The notes beneath the pieces were generated by a model that was not told the origin of the DNA, made no database searches, and saw only the letters and a list, made by a program, of their open reading frames with translations. From Ruminococcus sp. (GTDB lineage: Bacteria > Bacillota > Clostridia > Oscillospirales > Ruminococcaceae): 53,543 nt of DNA. The DNA lies in the NCBI GenBank assembly GCA_017543595.1, contig JAFYFU010000118.1, positions 1 to 53,543 on the forward strand, written 5' to 3'. Numbering within the stretch: position 1 is the stretch's first letter; every line of letters starts with the position of its first letter. The position numbers and the translations under genes are program-made. Positions 1 through 8,791 of the stretch are shown here, piece after piece.

Positions 1-433
1 AAACGGAACATATTTGATTAAATATTTTAATTAATTGGTTTTCCTGTAACATTACATCATAAAATTCCTGATAATATTTAGGATTATTTTTTTTAATAGT
101 TTCGATATCATTAACTTCAATATTGTAACAACATATTTCTTTGCTGTAAAATTGAAATATATCGGCACAACCGTCACATGAACCGTTGTCAATAATTTTA
201 TCAAGAGAAGATATAGTTTCTTTGTTATTTTCAATAATCAGCCCGATTTTCTTAGTCAATTGCTTGTCAACTTTAAAAATCAGCAATTTTTTTAAATCTT
301 CAAATCCAATATAATCTTCATATTTGGCTGTTCCGTCACAGAACAGAGAGAACGAGAAACCTGAATCTTCATCATCTGATATGTCTGTGTTGGCTATTGA
401 CGAATATTTGAACAGAACTTTTTTATCTGCCAT
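1..433 (-). CDS. Hypothetical protein, 3' end outside window
   Basis: An open frame runs on the minus strand from an ATG at 433 to the window edge (144 codons visible, no stop), so the C-terminus is missing. It begins MADKKVLFKYSS and is acidic and soluble-looking, with no signal peptide or membrane segment. A CDGC pair followed about 16 residues later by adjacent cysteines (ICCYN) is visible. The ATG lies 2 bases after the asnS stop, so the two are very probably co-transcribed and the gene is a passenger under the asnS T-box. I do not recognise the family. Its composition (many Asp, Ile, Lys) fits a small cytoplasmic protein; no function is proposed. Confidence 0.7.
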   Translation of the reverse strand, partial: MADKKVLFKYSSIANTDISDDEDSGFSFSLFCDGTAKYEDYIGFEDLKKLLIFKVDKQLTKKIGLIIENNKETISSLDKIIDNGSCDGCADIFQFYSKEICCYNIEVNDIETIKKNNPKYYQEFYDVMLQENQLIKIFNQICSV

Positions 434-435
434 TA

Positions 436-1806
436 TTATCTTATGGAACCAACTGTTCTGGGGAAGAGTATAACGTCACGGATATTAGCCATACCTGTCG
501 TGTACATGATAAGACGTTCAAAGCCGAGACCGAAACCGCCGTGAGGAACACTTCCGTATTTTCTCAAATCGAGATAATCCGAATAGAGGTCAAGATTCAT
601 GTTTCTTTCGTTCATAGCGGCAATAAGCTTGTCATAATCAGCCTCACGTTCGCTTCCGCCGATAATTTCGCCGACACCCGGAACAAGCAAATCAACAGCG
701 GCAACAGTTTTTCCGTCAGGATTCTGTTTCATGTAGAAAGATTTAATTTCCTTGGGATAATCAGTTACGAAAACAGCTTTTTTGAAAACTTTTTCGGAGA
801 TGTATCTTTCGTGTTCCGTCTGCAAATCGCAGCCCCATTCAACGGGATATACGAAATTTTCGCCTGATTCCTGCAAAAGCTTTATAGCTTCCGTATAGGT
901 AACTCTGCCGAACTCATGGGAGATAAGTTCTTCAAGTCTTGCTTTCAGACCCTTTTCAAAATGAGCGTCAAAGAAATTAATCTCATCGGGGCAGGTTTCG
1001 AGGAGTTTTCCGATAACATATTTAAGCATATCCTCGGCGATTTCAATAACGTCATCTAATTCCGCAAAGGCTACCTCGGGTTCGATGTGCCAGAACTCCG
1101 CAAGGTGTTTGGGAGTGTTGCTGTTTTCGGCACGGAATGACGGTCCGAAAGTATAAATCTTACCCATAGCCGTTGCAGCCATTTCGCCTTCAAGCTGACC
1201 CGAAACGGAAAGACCTGCTTTTCTGCCGAAGAAATCATTTGCATAATATTCTTCTTCGTTTTTGTATTCCTTGTCATAGCCTATTGTTGTGACCTGAAAC
1301 ATTTCGCCCGCACCTTCGCAGTCGCTTCCTGTTATGAGGGGAGTATTTATATATACGTAGTTGTTTTTCTGGAAATACTCATGAAGTGCAGCCGCAAGAA
1401 CGGAACGTACTCTCCATACTGCATTGAAAGTATTGCTTCTGCTTCTGAGATGAGGAATAGACCTCATAAATTCAAGGGTATGACCTTTCTTTTGAAGGGG
1501 ATAATCAGTGGGGCAGTCGCCGAGAATCTGAATATCTGCGGGGAGGGCGTTTATTTCCTTTGTGTTGTTTCTTCCCTCAACGATTTTGCCCGTAACTTTA
1601 AGGGACATACCCACACGGGGTTCTTTGTATTCCTGTTCGCCTTTATCAACGACAATCTGGATATTTTTGAGGGAAGTGCCGTCATTGAGTTCAATGAAAG
1701 CAACGCTTTTTGAATTTCTTGAAGTTCTGACCCAGCCGCAGACCGTAACGGACTGACCGATATATTTGTCAGATGAAATAATTTCCTTGATATCTGTGTG
1801 TTTCAT
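436..1806 (-). CDS. asnS: Asparaginyl-tRNA synthetase
   Basis: Charges tRNA-Asn with asparagine in the cytoplasm. The 456-residue product has the N-terminal OB-fold anticodon-binding domain (GWVRTSRNSKS near residue 25) followed by a class II catalytic core: motif 2 around FRAENSNTPKHLAEFW and motif 3 around GFGLGFERLIM close to the end. Length is normal for the family. The ATG at 1806 is chosen because AAAGGCAG lies 9 bases upstream and the family starts here (MKHTDIKE). The open frame continues further upstream, but that part is the untranslated T-box leader. The gene is the first of an operon with the hypothetical gene ending at the window edge, and is controlled by the Asn T-box. Confidence 0.97.
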   Translation of the reverse strand: MKHTDIKEIISSDKYIGQSVTVCGWVRTSRNSKSVAFIELNDGTSLKNIQIVVDKGEQEYKEPRVGMSLKVTGKIVEGRNNTKEINALPADIQILGDCPTDYPLQKKGHTLEFMRSIPHLRSRSNTFNAVWRVRSVLAAALHEYFQKNNYVYINTPLITGSDCEGAGEMFQVTTIGYDKEYKNEEEYYANDFFGRKAGLSVSGQLEGEMAATAMGKIYTFGPSFRAENSNTPKHLAEFWHIEPEVAFAELDDVIEIAEDMLKYVIGKLLETCPDEINFFDAHFEKGLKARLEELISHEFGRVTYTEAIKLLQESGENFVYPVEWGCDLQTEHERYISEKVFKKAVFVTDYPKEIKSFYMKQNPDGKTVAAVDLLVPGVGEIIGGSEREADYDKLIAAMNERNMNLDLYSDYLDLRKYGSVPHGGFGLGFERLIMYTTGMANIRDVILFPRTVGSIR

Positions 1807-1842
1807 AAAAAATCTGCCTTTCTGTTTTCTGGTAATAAATAC

Positions 1843-2099
1843 AAAAACTCCCGTCCTGAGATACAGGACGGGAGATAAATTCACCCGTGGTGCCACCTGA
1901 ATTACCGCAAAAGCGACCACTTTTGTCCGCTGTAACGTGCGGTCACGGCATCGCCTACTCGTATAAAAATACTTTCAGTCTGCTGCTCGGAAGTGTTATT
2001 CGCAGTGGCTCTGTTGCACGGCTCACACCGATACCGCACTCTCTGGGAACGAAATCCGCTGTTACTTCTCTCCGTCATAGCATTTGTTCATGTGATTAT
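1843..2099 (-). promoter_or_regulatory. T-box leader RNA of asnS (tRNA-Asn sensing)
   Basis: On the minus strand the leader carries the T-box core (TTCAGGTGGCACCACGGGTG, 1882-1901) followed by an intrinsic terminator. Stem I begins near 2065 with a GAGA kink-turn-like motif and an AGTA segment; on its 3' side the specifier loop reads GAATAACAC. AAC (1995-1997) would be the Asn specifier codon, matching the downstream asnS. By family knowledge, uncharged tRNA-Asn pairs with the specifier and T-box bulge, stabilises the antiterminator and switches the gene on. The 5' end is inferred from the promoter at 2106-2134. Confidence 0.95.
1848..1874 (-). terminator. T-box terminator hairpin
   Basis: An 11-bp perfect stem (CTCCCGTCCTG with CAGGACGGGAG, 5-base loop) is followed on the minus strand by TTTTTG. 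It lies between the T-box core and the asnS ribosome site, so it is the regulated terminator competing with the antiterminator. Confidence 0.93.
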
Positions 2100-2105
2100 G
2101 TTTGC

Positions 2106-2134
2106 ATTATATCATACTGTTTTTGATTTGTCAA
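2106..2134 (-). promoter_or_regulatory. Sigma-A promoter of asnS
   Basis: Minus strand TTGACA (2134-2129), 17-base spacer, TATAAT (2111-2106): perfect consensus in both boxes. Confidence 0.92.
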
Positions 2135-2161
2135 GGGGTTTTTGAAAAAAATATAAAAAAT

Positions 2162-2998
2162 TCAGTTTATGACTTTTATATAAAAATAATTACATTCTTT
2201 TTCGGGGGATTTGCTGTTTATGTTTACGATATCGTTTTTGTTGTCACGGTAGAGCGAGAACCATTTATTGTTTTTCTGCGATATTATGCAGTAATTCTTT
2301 CCCGATTTATATATCTTGAAACATTCCCAGAGGAGTAAATTTTCTGCATTGGCAAGGAGAATATCGCCGTCATTTGCTGAGAGCCATTTGTCATTTGCAC
2401 AGAGAAAACCTATATAACCGTCCTCTGTTGCCCTGACACGGAGATATTCCCAGCTGTCGGCTTTTTTTACTGTACAGGAAACGGGTGCGTTTTCTTCTTC
2501 TATATTCACGGAGAAAAATTTATTGTTATGGATTGATTTAAGGGCAATTGTTTTGTCACGGAAAAGGCTTGAAACTTCTATGAGGGGAACGCTGAACTCC
2601 GAAAAATCGTGCATATAAATTTCATCGGGGTAGTTTTCGGCAAAATTTTTTATTATATTGTCAAGAAGAAAACGACAGCCCTTTGCATCAGAGAGCGACA
2701 CAGCCGAATTATGTGCGGCATTGTTTCCGAAATCCTTTATCAGATTAAATAAGTTTGTGCATGATTTTGAGCAGTTTCCGTTTCTGTCAATAGTGCTTAT
2801 GGAACGGCTGAGTTTCGGGGTTGTAAGTTTTTCGTTTGTTCCCATTGCCTGCTCCCAAAGCCCCATATCTATAAGCATGGTATTCACCATATGCTCAATG
2901 ACCGAACGCATGAGAAAAACGGCAGGCGAGGCATATTCGTTTTCAAGGAGGAGGTCAACGGCTTTCAGCCTGTCATAAATGCTTTCATATTTATTCAC
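2162..2998 (-). CDS. HEPN/DUF4145-like protein with fascin-like beta-trefoil C-terminus
   Basis: A 278-residue soluble protein of two parts. Residues 1 to about 145 are helical, with an R/H-rich start (SPAVFLMRSVIEHM) and a GNNAAHN motif as in DUF4145/HEPN-type helical domains. Residues about 150-278 show three similar blocks (NKFFSV, NDKWLSAND, NNKWFSLYRD), each followed by a hydrophobic/aromatic strand pattern (WEYLRV, WECFKIY, NYFYIK), resembling the repeats of fascin-like beta-trefoils. Start: a GTG at 2998 is 9 bases after AAAGGA; the ATG at 3007 touches that ribosome site and cannot use it. The gene stands alone with its own promoter. Family assignments are from pattern recognition only and no function is known. 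Confidence 0.75.
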   Translation of the reverse strand: MNKYESIYDRLKAVDLLLENEYASPAVFLMRSVIEHMVNTMLIDMGLWEQAMGTNEKLTTPKLSRSISTIDRNGNCSKSCTNLFNLIKDFGNNAAHNSAVSLSDAKGCRFLLDNIIKNFAENYPDEIYMHDFSEFSVPLIEVSSLFRDKTIALKSIHNNKFFSVNIEEENAPVSCTVKKADSWEYLRVRATEDGYIGFLCANDKWLSANDGDILLANAENLLLWECFKIYKSGKNYCIISQKNNKWFSLYRDNKNDIVNINSKSPEKECNYFYIKVIN

Positions 2999-3031
2999 AG
3001 AAATCATTCCTTTCACAAATACATTACTGAC

Positions 3032-3060
3032 ATCATACCATATTTTTTAACTGCGGTCAA
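3032..3060 (-). promoter_or_regulatory. Promoter of the HEPN/fascin-like gene
   Basis: Minus strand TTGACC (3060-3055), 17-base spacer, TATGAT (3037-3032), about 30 bases before the GTG start. It is divergent from the secA promoter, the two -35 boxes being about 30 bases apart. Confidence 0.8.
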
Positions 3061-3090
3061 GCGGTTTGAAGAAAATTTTTCAGGCGGGTA

Positions 3091-3119
3091 TTGACAAAAA
3101 TAAATATTTGTTGTAAAAT
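3091..3119 (+). promoter_or_regulatory. Promoter of secA
   Basis: TTGACA (3091-3096), 17-base spacer, TAAAAT (3114-3119). Confidence 0.85.
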
Positions 3120-3160
3120 AAATGATATGTATAAAAAATTGTAAAGGCGGTTACAGACAA

Positions 3161-5914
3161 ATGGGTTTATTTAAAAGTGTTTTCGGCGCAAATGCCTACT
3201 CCAACAGGGAGCTTAAAAGAATCGAACCAATAAAGGAAAAAGTTCTCAAACTTGAAGAATCTTATTCAAAGCTTTCGGACACGGAACTTAAAGCCAAGAC
3301 AAATGAGTTCAAATCAAGACTTGCAGCAGGTGAGACTCTTGACGATATTCTCCCCGAAGCTCTTGCAACTGTAAGGGAAGGCGCATGGAGAGTCCTTGAA
3401 AAAAAGCCTTATCCCGTGCAGATTATCGGCGCAATAGTTCTTCATCAGGGACGTATTGCCGAAATGAGAACAGGTGAAGGTAAAACCCTTGTTGCCTGTA
3501 TTTCGGCGTATTCAAATGCTCTTTCGGGCAAGGGCGTTCATGTCGTTACCGTAAACGACTACCTTGCAAAAACTCAGGCGGAAGAAATGGGAAAAGTTCT
3601 CCGCTGGCTTGGACTTACGGTAGGCTGTATTCTCCACGGTCTCAACAACGACCAGAGAAGGGCTGCATATAACTGTGACGTTACATATGCGACAAACAAC
3701 GAACTCGGATTTGACTATCTCCGTGACAATATGGTAACTCATAAGGAAGAACGTGTTCAGAGAGAGCCTAATTTTGCGATTGTCGATGAGGTTGACTCAA
3801 TTCTCATAGACGAGGCAAGAACTCCGCTTATCATTTCGGGACGTGGCGACAAGTCAACTGACCTCTATGTTATTGCCGACCGTTTCGCAAAAACTCTCAC
3901 TCCCACGACAGTCGTTGAAATGGACGACAAAGCCGACCAGGACGCCATAAACGAAACGGCAGACTATATCATTGACGAAAAGGCTAAAACTGCCACAATC
4001 ACCCAGCGAGGCGTTAAAAAGGCTGAGGAGGCGTTCAGGGTTGAAAACCTCATGGACCCCGAAAATATGACGCTCCTGCACCATATAAATCAGGCACTCA
4101 AAGCAAACGGTGTCATGAGAAACGAAGTTGACTATGTTGTAAAAGACGGTGAAATCATCATAGTTGACGAGTTCACGGGACGTTTAATGCTCGGACGTAG
4201 ATTCAATGACGGTCTTCATCAGGCTATCGAAGCAAAAGAAGGCGTTAAAATCAAGAGCGAGTCAAAGACCCTTGCCACTATCACTTTCCAGAACTTCTTC
4301 CGTCTTTACAATAAACTTTCGGGTATGACGGGTACTGCCATGACCGAAGAAGACGAATTTAAGGAAATCTATAAACTTGACGTTATCGCAATCCCGACAA
4401 ACAGACCCGTTATCCGTATTGACCACAATGACCAGGTATACAGTACGGAAAAGGGCAAATATGCCGCTATTATCGAGCAGATTATAAAATGTCACGAAAA
4501 AGGACAGCCCATACTTGTCGGTACGGTATCTATCGAAAAATCGGAACTTCTTTCCGCTATGCTCAAAAGGCGTGGCATAAAGCATGAAGTCCTCAACGCA
4601 AAGCATCACGCAAAGGAAGCCGAAATTGTCGCTCAGGCAGGAAAACTCGGTGCGGTTACAATCGCTACCAATATGGCAGGACGTGGTACTGATATCATGC
4701 TTGGCGGTAATGCTGAATTTCTCGCACGTGCGGAACTCCGCAAGAGGGAAATCCCCGAAGAAATCATAACCGAGGCTATCGGTTTTGCAGATACCACCAA
4801 TGAGGAAGTTATCGAGGCAAGAAAACTCTACCGTCAGCTTTACGATAAATTCAATGCCGAAGTAAAGGAAAAAGCCGTTGCAGTAAGAGAAGCAGGCGGT
4901 CTGTATATCCTTGGTACGGAAAGACATGAATCAAGACGTATCGACAACCAGCTCCGTGGTCGTTCGGGTCGTCAGGGTGACGAGGGCGAAAGCTGTTTCT
5001 TCCTTTCTGTCGAAGATGACCTCATGCGTATATTTGCGGGCGACAGGCTTGAAAATATGATGAAAGTCCTCAATGTTGAGGAAACTATGCCTATCGAGAG
5101 CAAAACCCTTACAAAGATTATTGAATCCTCACAGAAGAAAGTCGAGGGCAGAAATTTCAGCATAAGAAAGAACGTCCTCAACTATGATGATGTTATGAAT
5201 ACTCAGCGTGAGATTATATACAAACAGCGTTCGCAGGTTCTTGACGGCGAGGATTTGCACGAGAGCATACTCAAAATGATGGAGGATTTGATAACCAATA
5301 CCGTAAATACTTACCTTGCAGATGAGGACGCAAAGGACGAATGGAATCTTGTCGGTCTGAAAGAATATTTCAACGGCTGGCTTACCACTCCCGAAGACCT
5401 TGATTTTGACGATGAGGAACTCGCAAAAGTCACAAAGGCTGAAATTATCAATGCCCTCAATGAAAAGTGCGGTGAACTCTATCAGGCTAAGGAAGAAGAA
5501 TACGGAAAGGATATTATCCGTGAACTTGAAAGAGTTGTCCTCCTGCGTACCGTTGATACAAAGTGGATGAACCATATTGACGATATGGAAGAACTCAAAA
5601 AGGGTATCGGTCTGCGTTCATATGGTCAAAGAAACCCCGTTATCGAGTACAGATACGAAGGCTTTGAGATGTTTGACGCAATGGTTGATTCTATCCGTGA
5701 GGATACAGTCCGTGCGCTCCTGACCGTTAAGCTTCAAAAGAATCAAGCTCCCGAACGTGAGCAGGTTGCAAAGCCCGATGCTCCCAATGCAGGAGCAGGT
5801 GACGGAAGTTTCTCAGAAGAAATCCGTTCAAAGAAAATCGGCGACAATGACCCCTGTCCCTGCGGAAGCGGTAAAAAATATAAGAAATGCTGTAAGCTGA
5901 AAGAAGAAAAATAA
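3161..5914 (+). CDS. secA: Preprotein translocase ATPase SecA
   Basis: Motor that drives unfolded secretory proteins through SecYEG at the membrane. The 917-residue product has the nucleotide-binding Walker A (MRTGEGKT, about residues 102-109), the [13 protein letters not shown] Walker B region, the preprotein cross-linking and helical scaffold regions, the second helicase domain ([17 protein letters not shown]) and a C-terminal SEC-C zinc motif ([13 protein letters not shown]) used for SecB/ribosome/lipid contacts. The ATG at 3161 is preceded by AAAGGCGG at a 10-base spacing; an in-frame ATG further up at 3122-3127 would add 13 residues without a ribosome site. Monocistronic: own promoter and a terminator right after the stop. 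Confidence 0.98.
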   Translation: MGLFKSVFGANAYSNRELKRIEPIKEKVLKLEESYSKLSDTELKAKTNEFKSRLAAGETLDDILPEALATVREGAWRVLEKKPYPVQIIGAIVLHQGRIAEMRTGEGKTLVACISAYSNALSGKGVHVVTVNDYLAKTQAEEMGKVLRWLGLTVGCILHGLNNDQRRAAYNCDVTYATNNELGFDYLRDNMVTHKEERVQREPNFAIVDEVDSILIDEARTPLIISGRGDKSTDLYVIADRFAKTLTPTTVVEMDDKADQDAINETADYIIDEKAKTATITQRGVKKAEEAFRVENLMDPENMTLLHHINQALKANGVMRNEVDYVVKDGEIIIVDEFTGRLMLGRRFNDGLHQAIEAKEGVKIKSESKTLATITFQNFFRLYNKLSGMTGTAMTEEDEFKEIYKLDVIAIPTNRPVIRIDHNDQVYSTEKGKYAAIIEQIIKCHEKGQPILVGTVSIEKSELLSAMLKRRGIKHEVLNAKHHAKEAEIVAQAGKLGAVTIATNMAGRGTDIMLGGNAEFLARAELRKREIPEEIITEAIGFADTTNEEVIEARKLYRQLYDKFNAEVKEKAVAVREAGGLYILGTERHESRRIDNQLRGRSGRQGDEGESCFFLSVEDDLMRIFAGDRLENMMKVLNVEETMPIESKTLTKIIESSQKKVEGRNFSIRKNVLNYDDVMNTQREIIYKQRSQVLDGEDLHESILKMMEDLITNTVNTYLADEDAKDEWNLVGLKEYFNGWLTTPEDLDFDDEELAKVTKAEIINALNEKCGELYQAKEEEYGKDIIRELERVVLLRTVDTKWMNHIDDMEELKKGIGLRSYGQRNPVIEYRYEGFEMFDAMVDSIREDTVRALLTVKLQKNQAPEREQVAKPDAPNAGAGDGSFSEEIRSKKIGDNDPCPCGSGKKYKKCCKLKEEK

Positions 5915-5924
5915 TTTTTAAGAT

Positions 5925-5950
5925 ATAAGGGGCAGTTCGCTGTCCCTTAT
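5925..5950 (+). terminator. Terminator after secA
   Basis: An 11-bp stem (ATAAGGGGCAG with CTGTCCCTTAT, one G-U pair) closed by a TTCG tetraloop starts 10 bases after the stop. The following T run is weak. Confidence 0.75.
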
Positions 5951-5959
5951 TTACTGAAA

Positions 5960-6078
5960 AGCGCAAATTTGACGATTTTAAATAAGAGGAAAATTTGCGC
6001 CTTGTCATGAGAGTGAACGAAACGTAGTGAAGTGAACGAAATGACAAGCCTAAAAGCGCAAATTTGACGATTTTAAAT
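5960..6078 (+). repeat. Family-1 hairpin repeat: truncated copy (5960-5983) plus full copy (5984-6078)
   Basis: The full unit runs from AAGAGGAAAATTT to GACGATTTTAAAT. Outer arms AAATTTGCGC/GCGCAAATTT and inner arms CTTGTCAT/ATGACAAG enclose a loop rich in GTGAACGAA. The last 24 bases of a further unit lie immediately upstream, so this was a tandem pair. The repeat lies between secA and the methyltransferase gene. Confidence 0.92.
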
Positions 6079-6101
6079 AGGGGGCTCCCCCCATTCTAAA
6101 T
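6079..6101 (+). repeat. Family-2 repeat, internally deleted remnant
   Basis: AGGGGGCT is joined directly to CCCCCCATTCTAAAT. These are the two ends of the longer element at 11201-11306, fused with the middle missing. As at 11306/11307, it abuts the TTTTAAAT end of a family-1 unit. Confidence 0.7.
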
Positions 6102-6113
6102 ATAGGAGATAAT

Positions 6114-6881
6114 ATGCCATACAGTGTGTTTGCAAGATATTATGACGAACTTACCGCAAATATAAATTATAAGAAGCGTGCGGAATATTTTCATGAGATA
6201 ATTAAGAGGTTTAACGTTACGGACAATAATATTCTCCTTGACCTCGCCTGCGGTACGGGGAGCATATCTTTTGAAATGTCGGAACTCGGATATGATGTCA
6301 TAGGTGTCGATAATTCGGACGAAATGCTCGGAATCGCCCTTGATAAAAAATTTGACAATAATCTGAATGTTCAGTTTCTCTGTCAGGATATGAGGAGTTT
6401 TGAAATGTTCGGAACGATAGGAGTAACTCTATGCGTGCTTGACAGCCTGAATCACCTCGGAAGCATTGATGATGTCAGAAAAGTTTTTGAACGGACTGCA
6501 CTTTTTGCAGAACCTGACGGGCTTTTTATTTTTGATATGAATACCGAATACAAGCATAAAAATATACTTTCGCAAAATATTTTCATTTACGAAACGGAAA
6601 ACGTTTACTGCGTATGGGAAAATGAACTGAATGAAGAAAGCCTTGAAGTGAAAATAAACCTTGAATTTTTTGAGCGTGAGGAGAACGGGCTTTATTCAAG
6701 AAGTTCGGAAAGCTTTTCTGAAAGGGCTTACAGCCGAGAGAGCATAGAAAGAATCCTGAAAGATACGGGTTTTGAACTGCTTGCGGAATACGGTGACGAC
6801 AGCTTTGAAAATCCGAAAGAGGACACCCAGAGAATTATATATGTCGCAAGGAATAAAAATACCCACCAGCTTTTAAGTTAA
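6114..6881 (+). CDS. Class I SAM-dependent methyltransferase
   Basis: A 255-residue cytoplasmic protein with the SAM-binding motif I (LLDLACGTGSISFEM, about residues 42-56), acidic motif II at the end of the second strand (VIGVDNSDEML) and a downstream CQDMRSF segment typical of the fold. The start (YSVFARYYDEL) resembles small-molecule/ubiE-like stand-alone methyltransferases; the substrate cannot be told. ATAGGAG lies 7 bases before the ATG. It lies between two family-1 repeats, and no clear promoter of its own was seen. Confidence 0.88.
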   Translation: MPYSVFARYYDELTANINYKKRAEYFHEIIKRFNVTDNNILLDLACGTGSISFEMSELGYDVIGVDNSDEMLGIALDKKFDNNLNVQFLCQDMRSFEMFGTIGVTLCVLDSLNHLGSIDDVRKVFERTALFAEPDGLFIFDMNTEYKHKNILSQNIFIYETENVYCVWENELNEESLEVKINLEFFEREENGLYSRSSESFSERAYSRESIERILKDTGFELLAEYGDDSFENPKEDTQRIIYVARNKNTHQLLS

Positions 6882-6911
6882 TTAGGAATTAGAAATTCGG
6901 AATTAGGAATT

Positions 6912-7007
6912 AAGAGGAAAATTTGCGCCTTGTCATGAGAGTGAACGAAACGTAGTGCAGTGAACGAAATGACAAGCCTAAAAAGCGCAAATTTGACGAT
7001 TTTAAAT
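6912..7007 (+). repeat. Family-1 hairpin repeat, full copy
   Basis: A 96-bp unit nearly identical to 5984-6078 (inner stem CTTGTCAT/ATGACAAG). It is preceded by an AT-rich tract repeating AATTAGGAATT (about 6889-6911) that also precedes the copy at 8591. The unit ends at TTTTAAAT, immediately before the AGGAG ribosome site of hslO. Confidence 0.92.
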
Positions 7008-7022
7008 AGGAGTTTAAATTTT

Positions 7023-7907
7023 ATGGGAAATTTATATAGGGCTATTTCTGCGGACGGTTCAGCTTTTGCCGCAGTAATTGACGCAAAGGATATGGTTTCG
7101 CAAATTGAGAAAATTCACGAAACATCGGCAGTCGTTACGGCTGCGCTCGGCAGGCTTTCAATTGCCGCCTCTCTCATGGGATATATGCTGAAAGGAGAGG
7201 ACGACAGCCTTACTCTCAGAATAGACGCTGACGGTCAGACGGGTCAGCTTGTCGCAGTTTCCGACAGCAGGGGAAACGTAAAATCTTCCGTAAATAATCC
7301 GGTTGTCGAAATTCCGCTCAACAGCAAGGGAAAGCTTGACGTTTCGGGTGCAGTCGGAAAGAACGGCACTTTGTCGGTAGTAAAAGATATGGGTATGCGT
7401 GAACCTTATGTCGGTGTCATTCCCCTTGTTTCGGGAGAAATAGCCGAAGATGTCGCAAATTATTATGCAACGAGCGAACAGATACCGACAGTCTGCGCTC
7501 TCGGAGTGCTTGTCAATGAGGATTTAAGCGTAAAGTCAGCAGGCGGATTCCTTGTGCAGTTACTGCCATTTGCGGACGAAAAATGCATAGATATCATTGA
7601 AAAGAATGTTCAAAATATGCGCCCCGTTTCGGCACTTCTCGCAGAGGGTACAACCCCGGAACAGATAGCGGATATGCTCCTTGACGGTCTTGCACCCAAT
7701 GAACTTGACAGGGCAAATCCCGTCTATAAATGCGATTGCAGCCGTCAGAGAACCGAAAAAGTTTTAATCAGCATAGGCAGAAAAGAATTATTGTCTATTG
7801 CGGACGAGGGAAAAGATACGGAAGTCTCCTGCCATTTCTGCGGAAAGAAATATATTTTCAAGCCCGATGAAATCAGACGGCTTGCGGGGGAATGTTCAGA
7901 TGAATAA
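7023..7907 (+). CDS. hslO: Redox-regulated chaperone Hsp33
   Basis: Cytosolic holdase chaperone activated by oxidation. 294 residues: the N-terminal substrate-binding domain (GNLYRAISADGSAFAAV; GYMLKGEDD) and a C-terminal zinc switch with CDC near residue 241 and CHFC near residue 274, the four cysteines that bind zinc when reduced. The ATG at 7023 has AGGAG 10 bases upstream; the longer open frame upstream is translated repeat sequence and is rejected. The stop overlaps the start of the lipoprotein gene by 8 bases, so the two are translationally coupled. Confidence 0.96.
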   Translation: MGNLYRAISADGSAFAAVIDAKDMVSQIEKIHETSAVVTAALGRLSIAASLMGYMLKGEDDSLTLRIDADGQTGQLVAVSDSRGNVKSSVNNPVVEIPLNSKGKLDVSGAVGKNGTLSVVKDMGMREPYVGVIPLVSGEIAEDVANYYATSEQIPTVCALGVLVNEDLSVKSAGGFLVQLLPFADEKCIDIIEKNVQNMRPVSALLAEGTTPEQIADMLLDGLAPNELDRANPVYKCDCSRQRTEKVLISIGRKELLSIADEGKDTEVSCHFCGKKYIFKPDEIRRLAGECSDE

Positions 7908-8559
7908 AAAAATATTTGTCCCGTTTCTTCTTTTGGCTGTTCTGACATCATGCGCCGCAAGAGGTACAGGGGGCAGGGGAATCGTAACCGATGATTTTAT
8001 ATTCATAACGACAGAACCGATTCAGGCGGAAGTGCTTGCAGATGAAAATATCGTTGAACCTGCGGAGGAAGTCTCCGGACCCGAAGAAGCAAAACTTAAT
8101 TTTGAAGTCAAAGAAACTGCTTTGCAGATATATTTCGGAGATAAGAAAACTCAGGATATAGAACTCGGATTTACTCCGAATAAGGACGATATAGCCGTAG
8201 CAGATTATGATTTTGACGGCGATGACGATATTTTCGTGCCGTATGACATGAAAATAACCGATATGGGCTTATATTACTGCTACGACAAGGAAAAGAATTT
8301 ATTCGCTCCGTCAGACCATTTGAATTATATAGGTCATTTAATGAAAGTAACTGACGACAAAACTCTCGTTGAGGAACTTATCGACAATGACGACTACTAT
8401 GACCAGACGGTTGAGTTCATATGGGAGAACGGCGCAATAAAGCAGAATAAAAGAAAAGTAAGATATGTTTCAACCGTTGACGGGAAACTCTATGAGGAAA
8501 CCTATGAGTATGACGAAAAAGGTCAGGAATATTTTTCGGGAGTGGAAGTCATAGAATAA
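7900..8559 (+). CDS. Secreted lipoprotein with Ca-loop-like motif
   Basis: 219 residues with a lipoprotein signal: a hydrophobic segment (IFVPFLLLAVLTSC) with the lipobox cysteine at residue 18, so it should be anchored to the outer face of the membrane. A low-complexity acidic linker (about 35-65) leads to a domain containing DYDFDGDDDIF, like the calcium-binding loops of FG-GAP/VCBS-type repeats. The ATG at 7900 is inside the hslO stop region (ATGAATAA) with a GGGGGAA stretch before it. Function unknown. Confidence 0.85.
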   Translation: MNKKIFVPFLLLAVLTSCAARGTGGRGIVTDDFIFITTEPIQAEVLADENIVEPAEEVSGPEEAKLNFEVKETALQIYFGDKKTQDIELGFTPNKDDIAVADYDFDGDDDIFVPYDMKITDMGLYYCYDKEKNLFAPSDHLNYIGHLMKVTDDKTLVEELIDNDDYYDQTVEFIWENGAIKQNKRKVRYVSTVDGKLYEETYEYDEKGQEYFSGVEVIE

Positions 8560-8590
8560 ATTCGGAATGCGAAATTCGGAATTAGGAATT

Positions 8591-8782
8591 AAGAGGAAAA
8601 TTTCGCCCTTGCCGTATGAACGAACGTAATGTAATGAAGTGAGTGAGTAGGCAAGCCTCGAAAGGCGAAATTTGACGATTTTAAATAAGAGGAAAATTTC
8701 GCCCTTGCCGTATGAACGAACGTAATGTAATGAAGTGAGTGAGTAGGCAAGCCTCGAAAGGCGAAATTTGACGATTTTAAAT
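8591..8782 (+). repeat. Family-1 hairpin repeat, two identical tandem copies (8591-8686, 8687-8782)
   Basis: Two directly adjacent 96-bp copies with no difference between them. Outer arms AAATTTCGCC/GGCGAAATTT and inner arms CTTGCC/GGCAAG: the inner stem differs from the 5984 and 6912 copies yet still pairs. The second copy ends 1 base before the TGAGG ribosome site of hflX. Confidence 0.96.
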
Positions 8783-8791
8783 GAGGTATTT

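Noticed and set aside
52-234. Minus-strand 60-codon frame at the window start
   Set aside because: It lies in another frame of the longer, ribosome-coupled gene that starts at 433.
1807-1920. Longer AsnRS N-terminus
   Set aside because: The extension translates the T-box terminator and has no ribosome site.
4262-4927. Minus-strand frame of 221 codons within secA
   Set aside because: Antisense shadow; secA is complete and conserved throughout.
6960-7022. Longer HslO N-terminus
   Set aside because: The extension is repeat sequence; AGGAG fits the ATG at 7023.
8591-8782. CRISPR array
   Set aside because: Units are directly adjacent with no spacers and carry an internal hairpin; no cas genes nearby.
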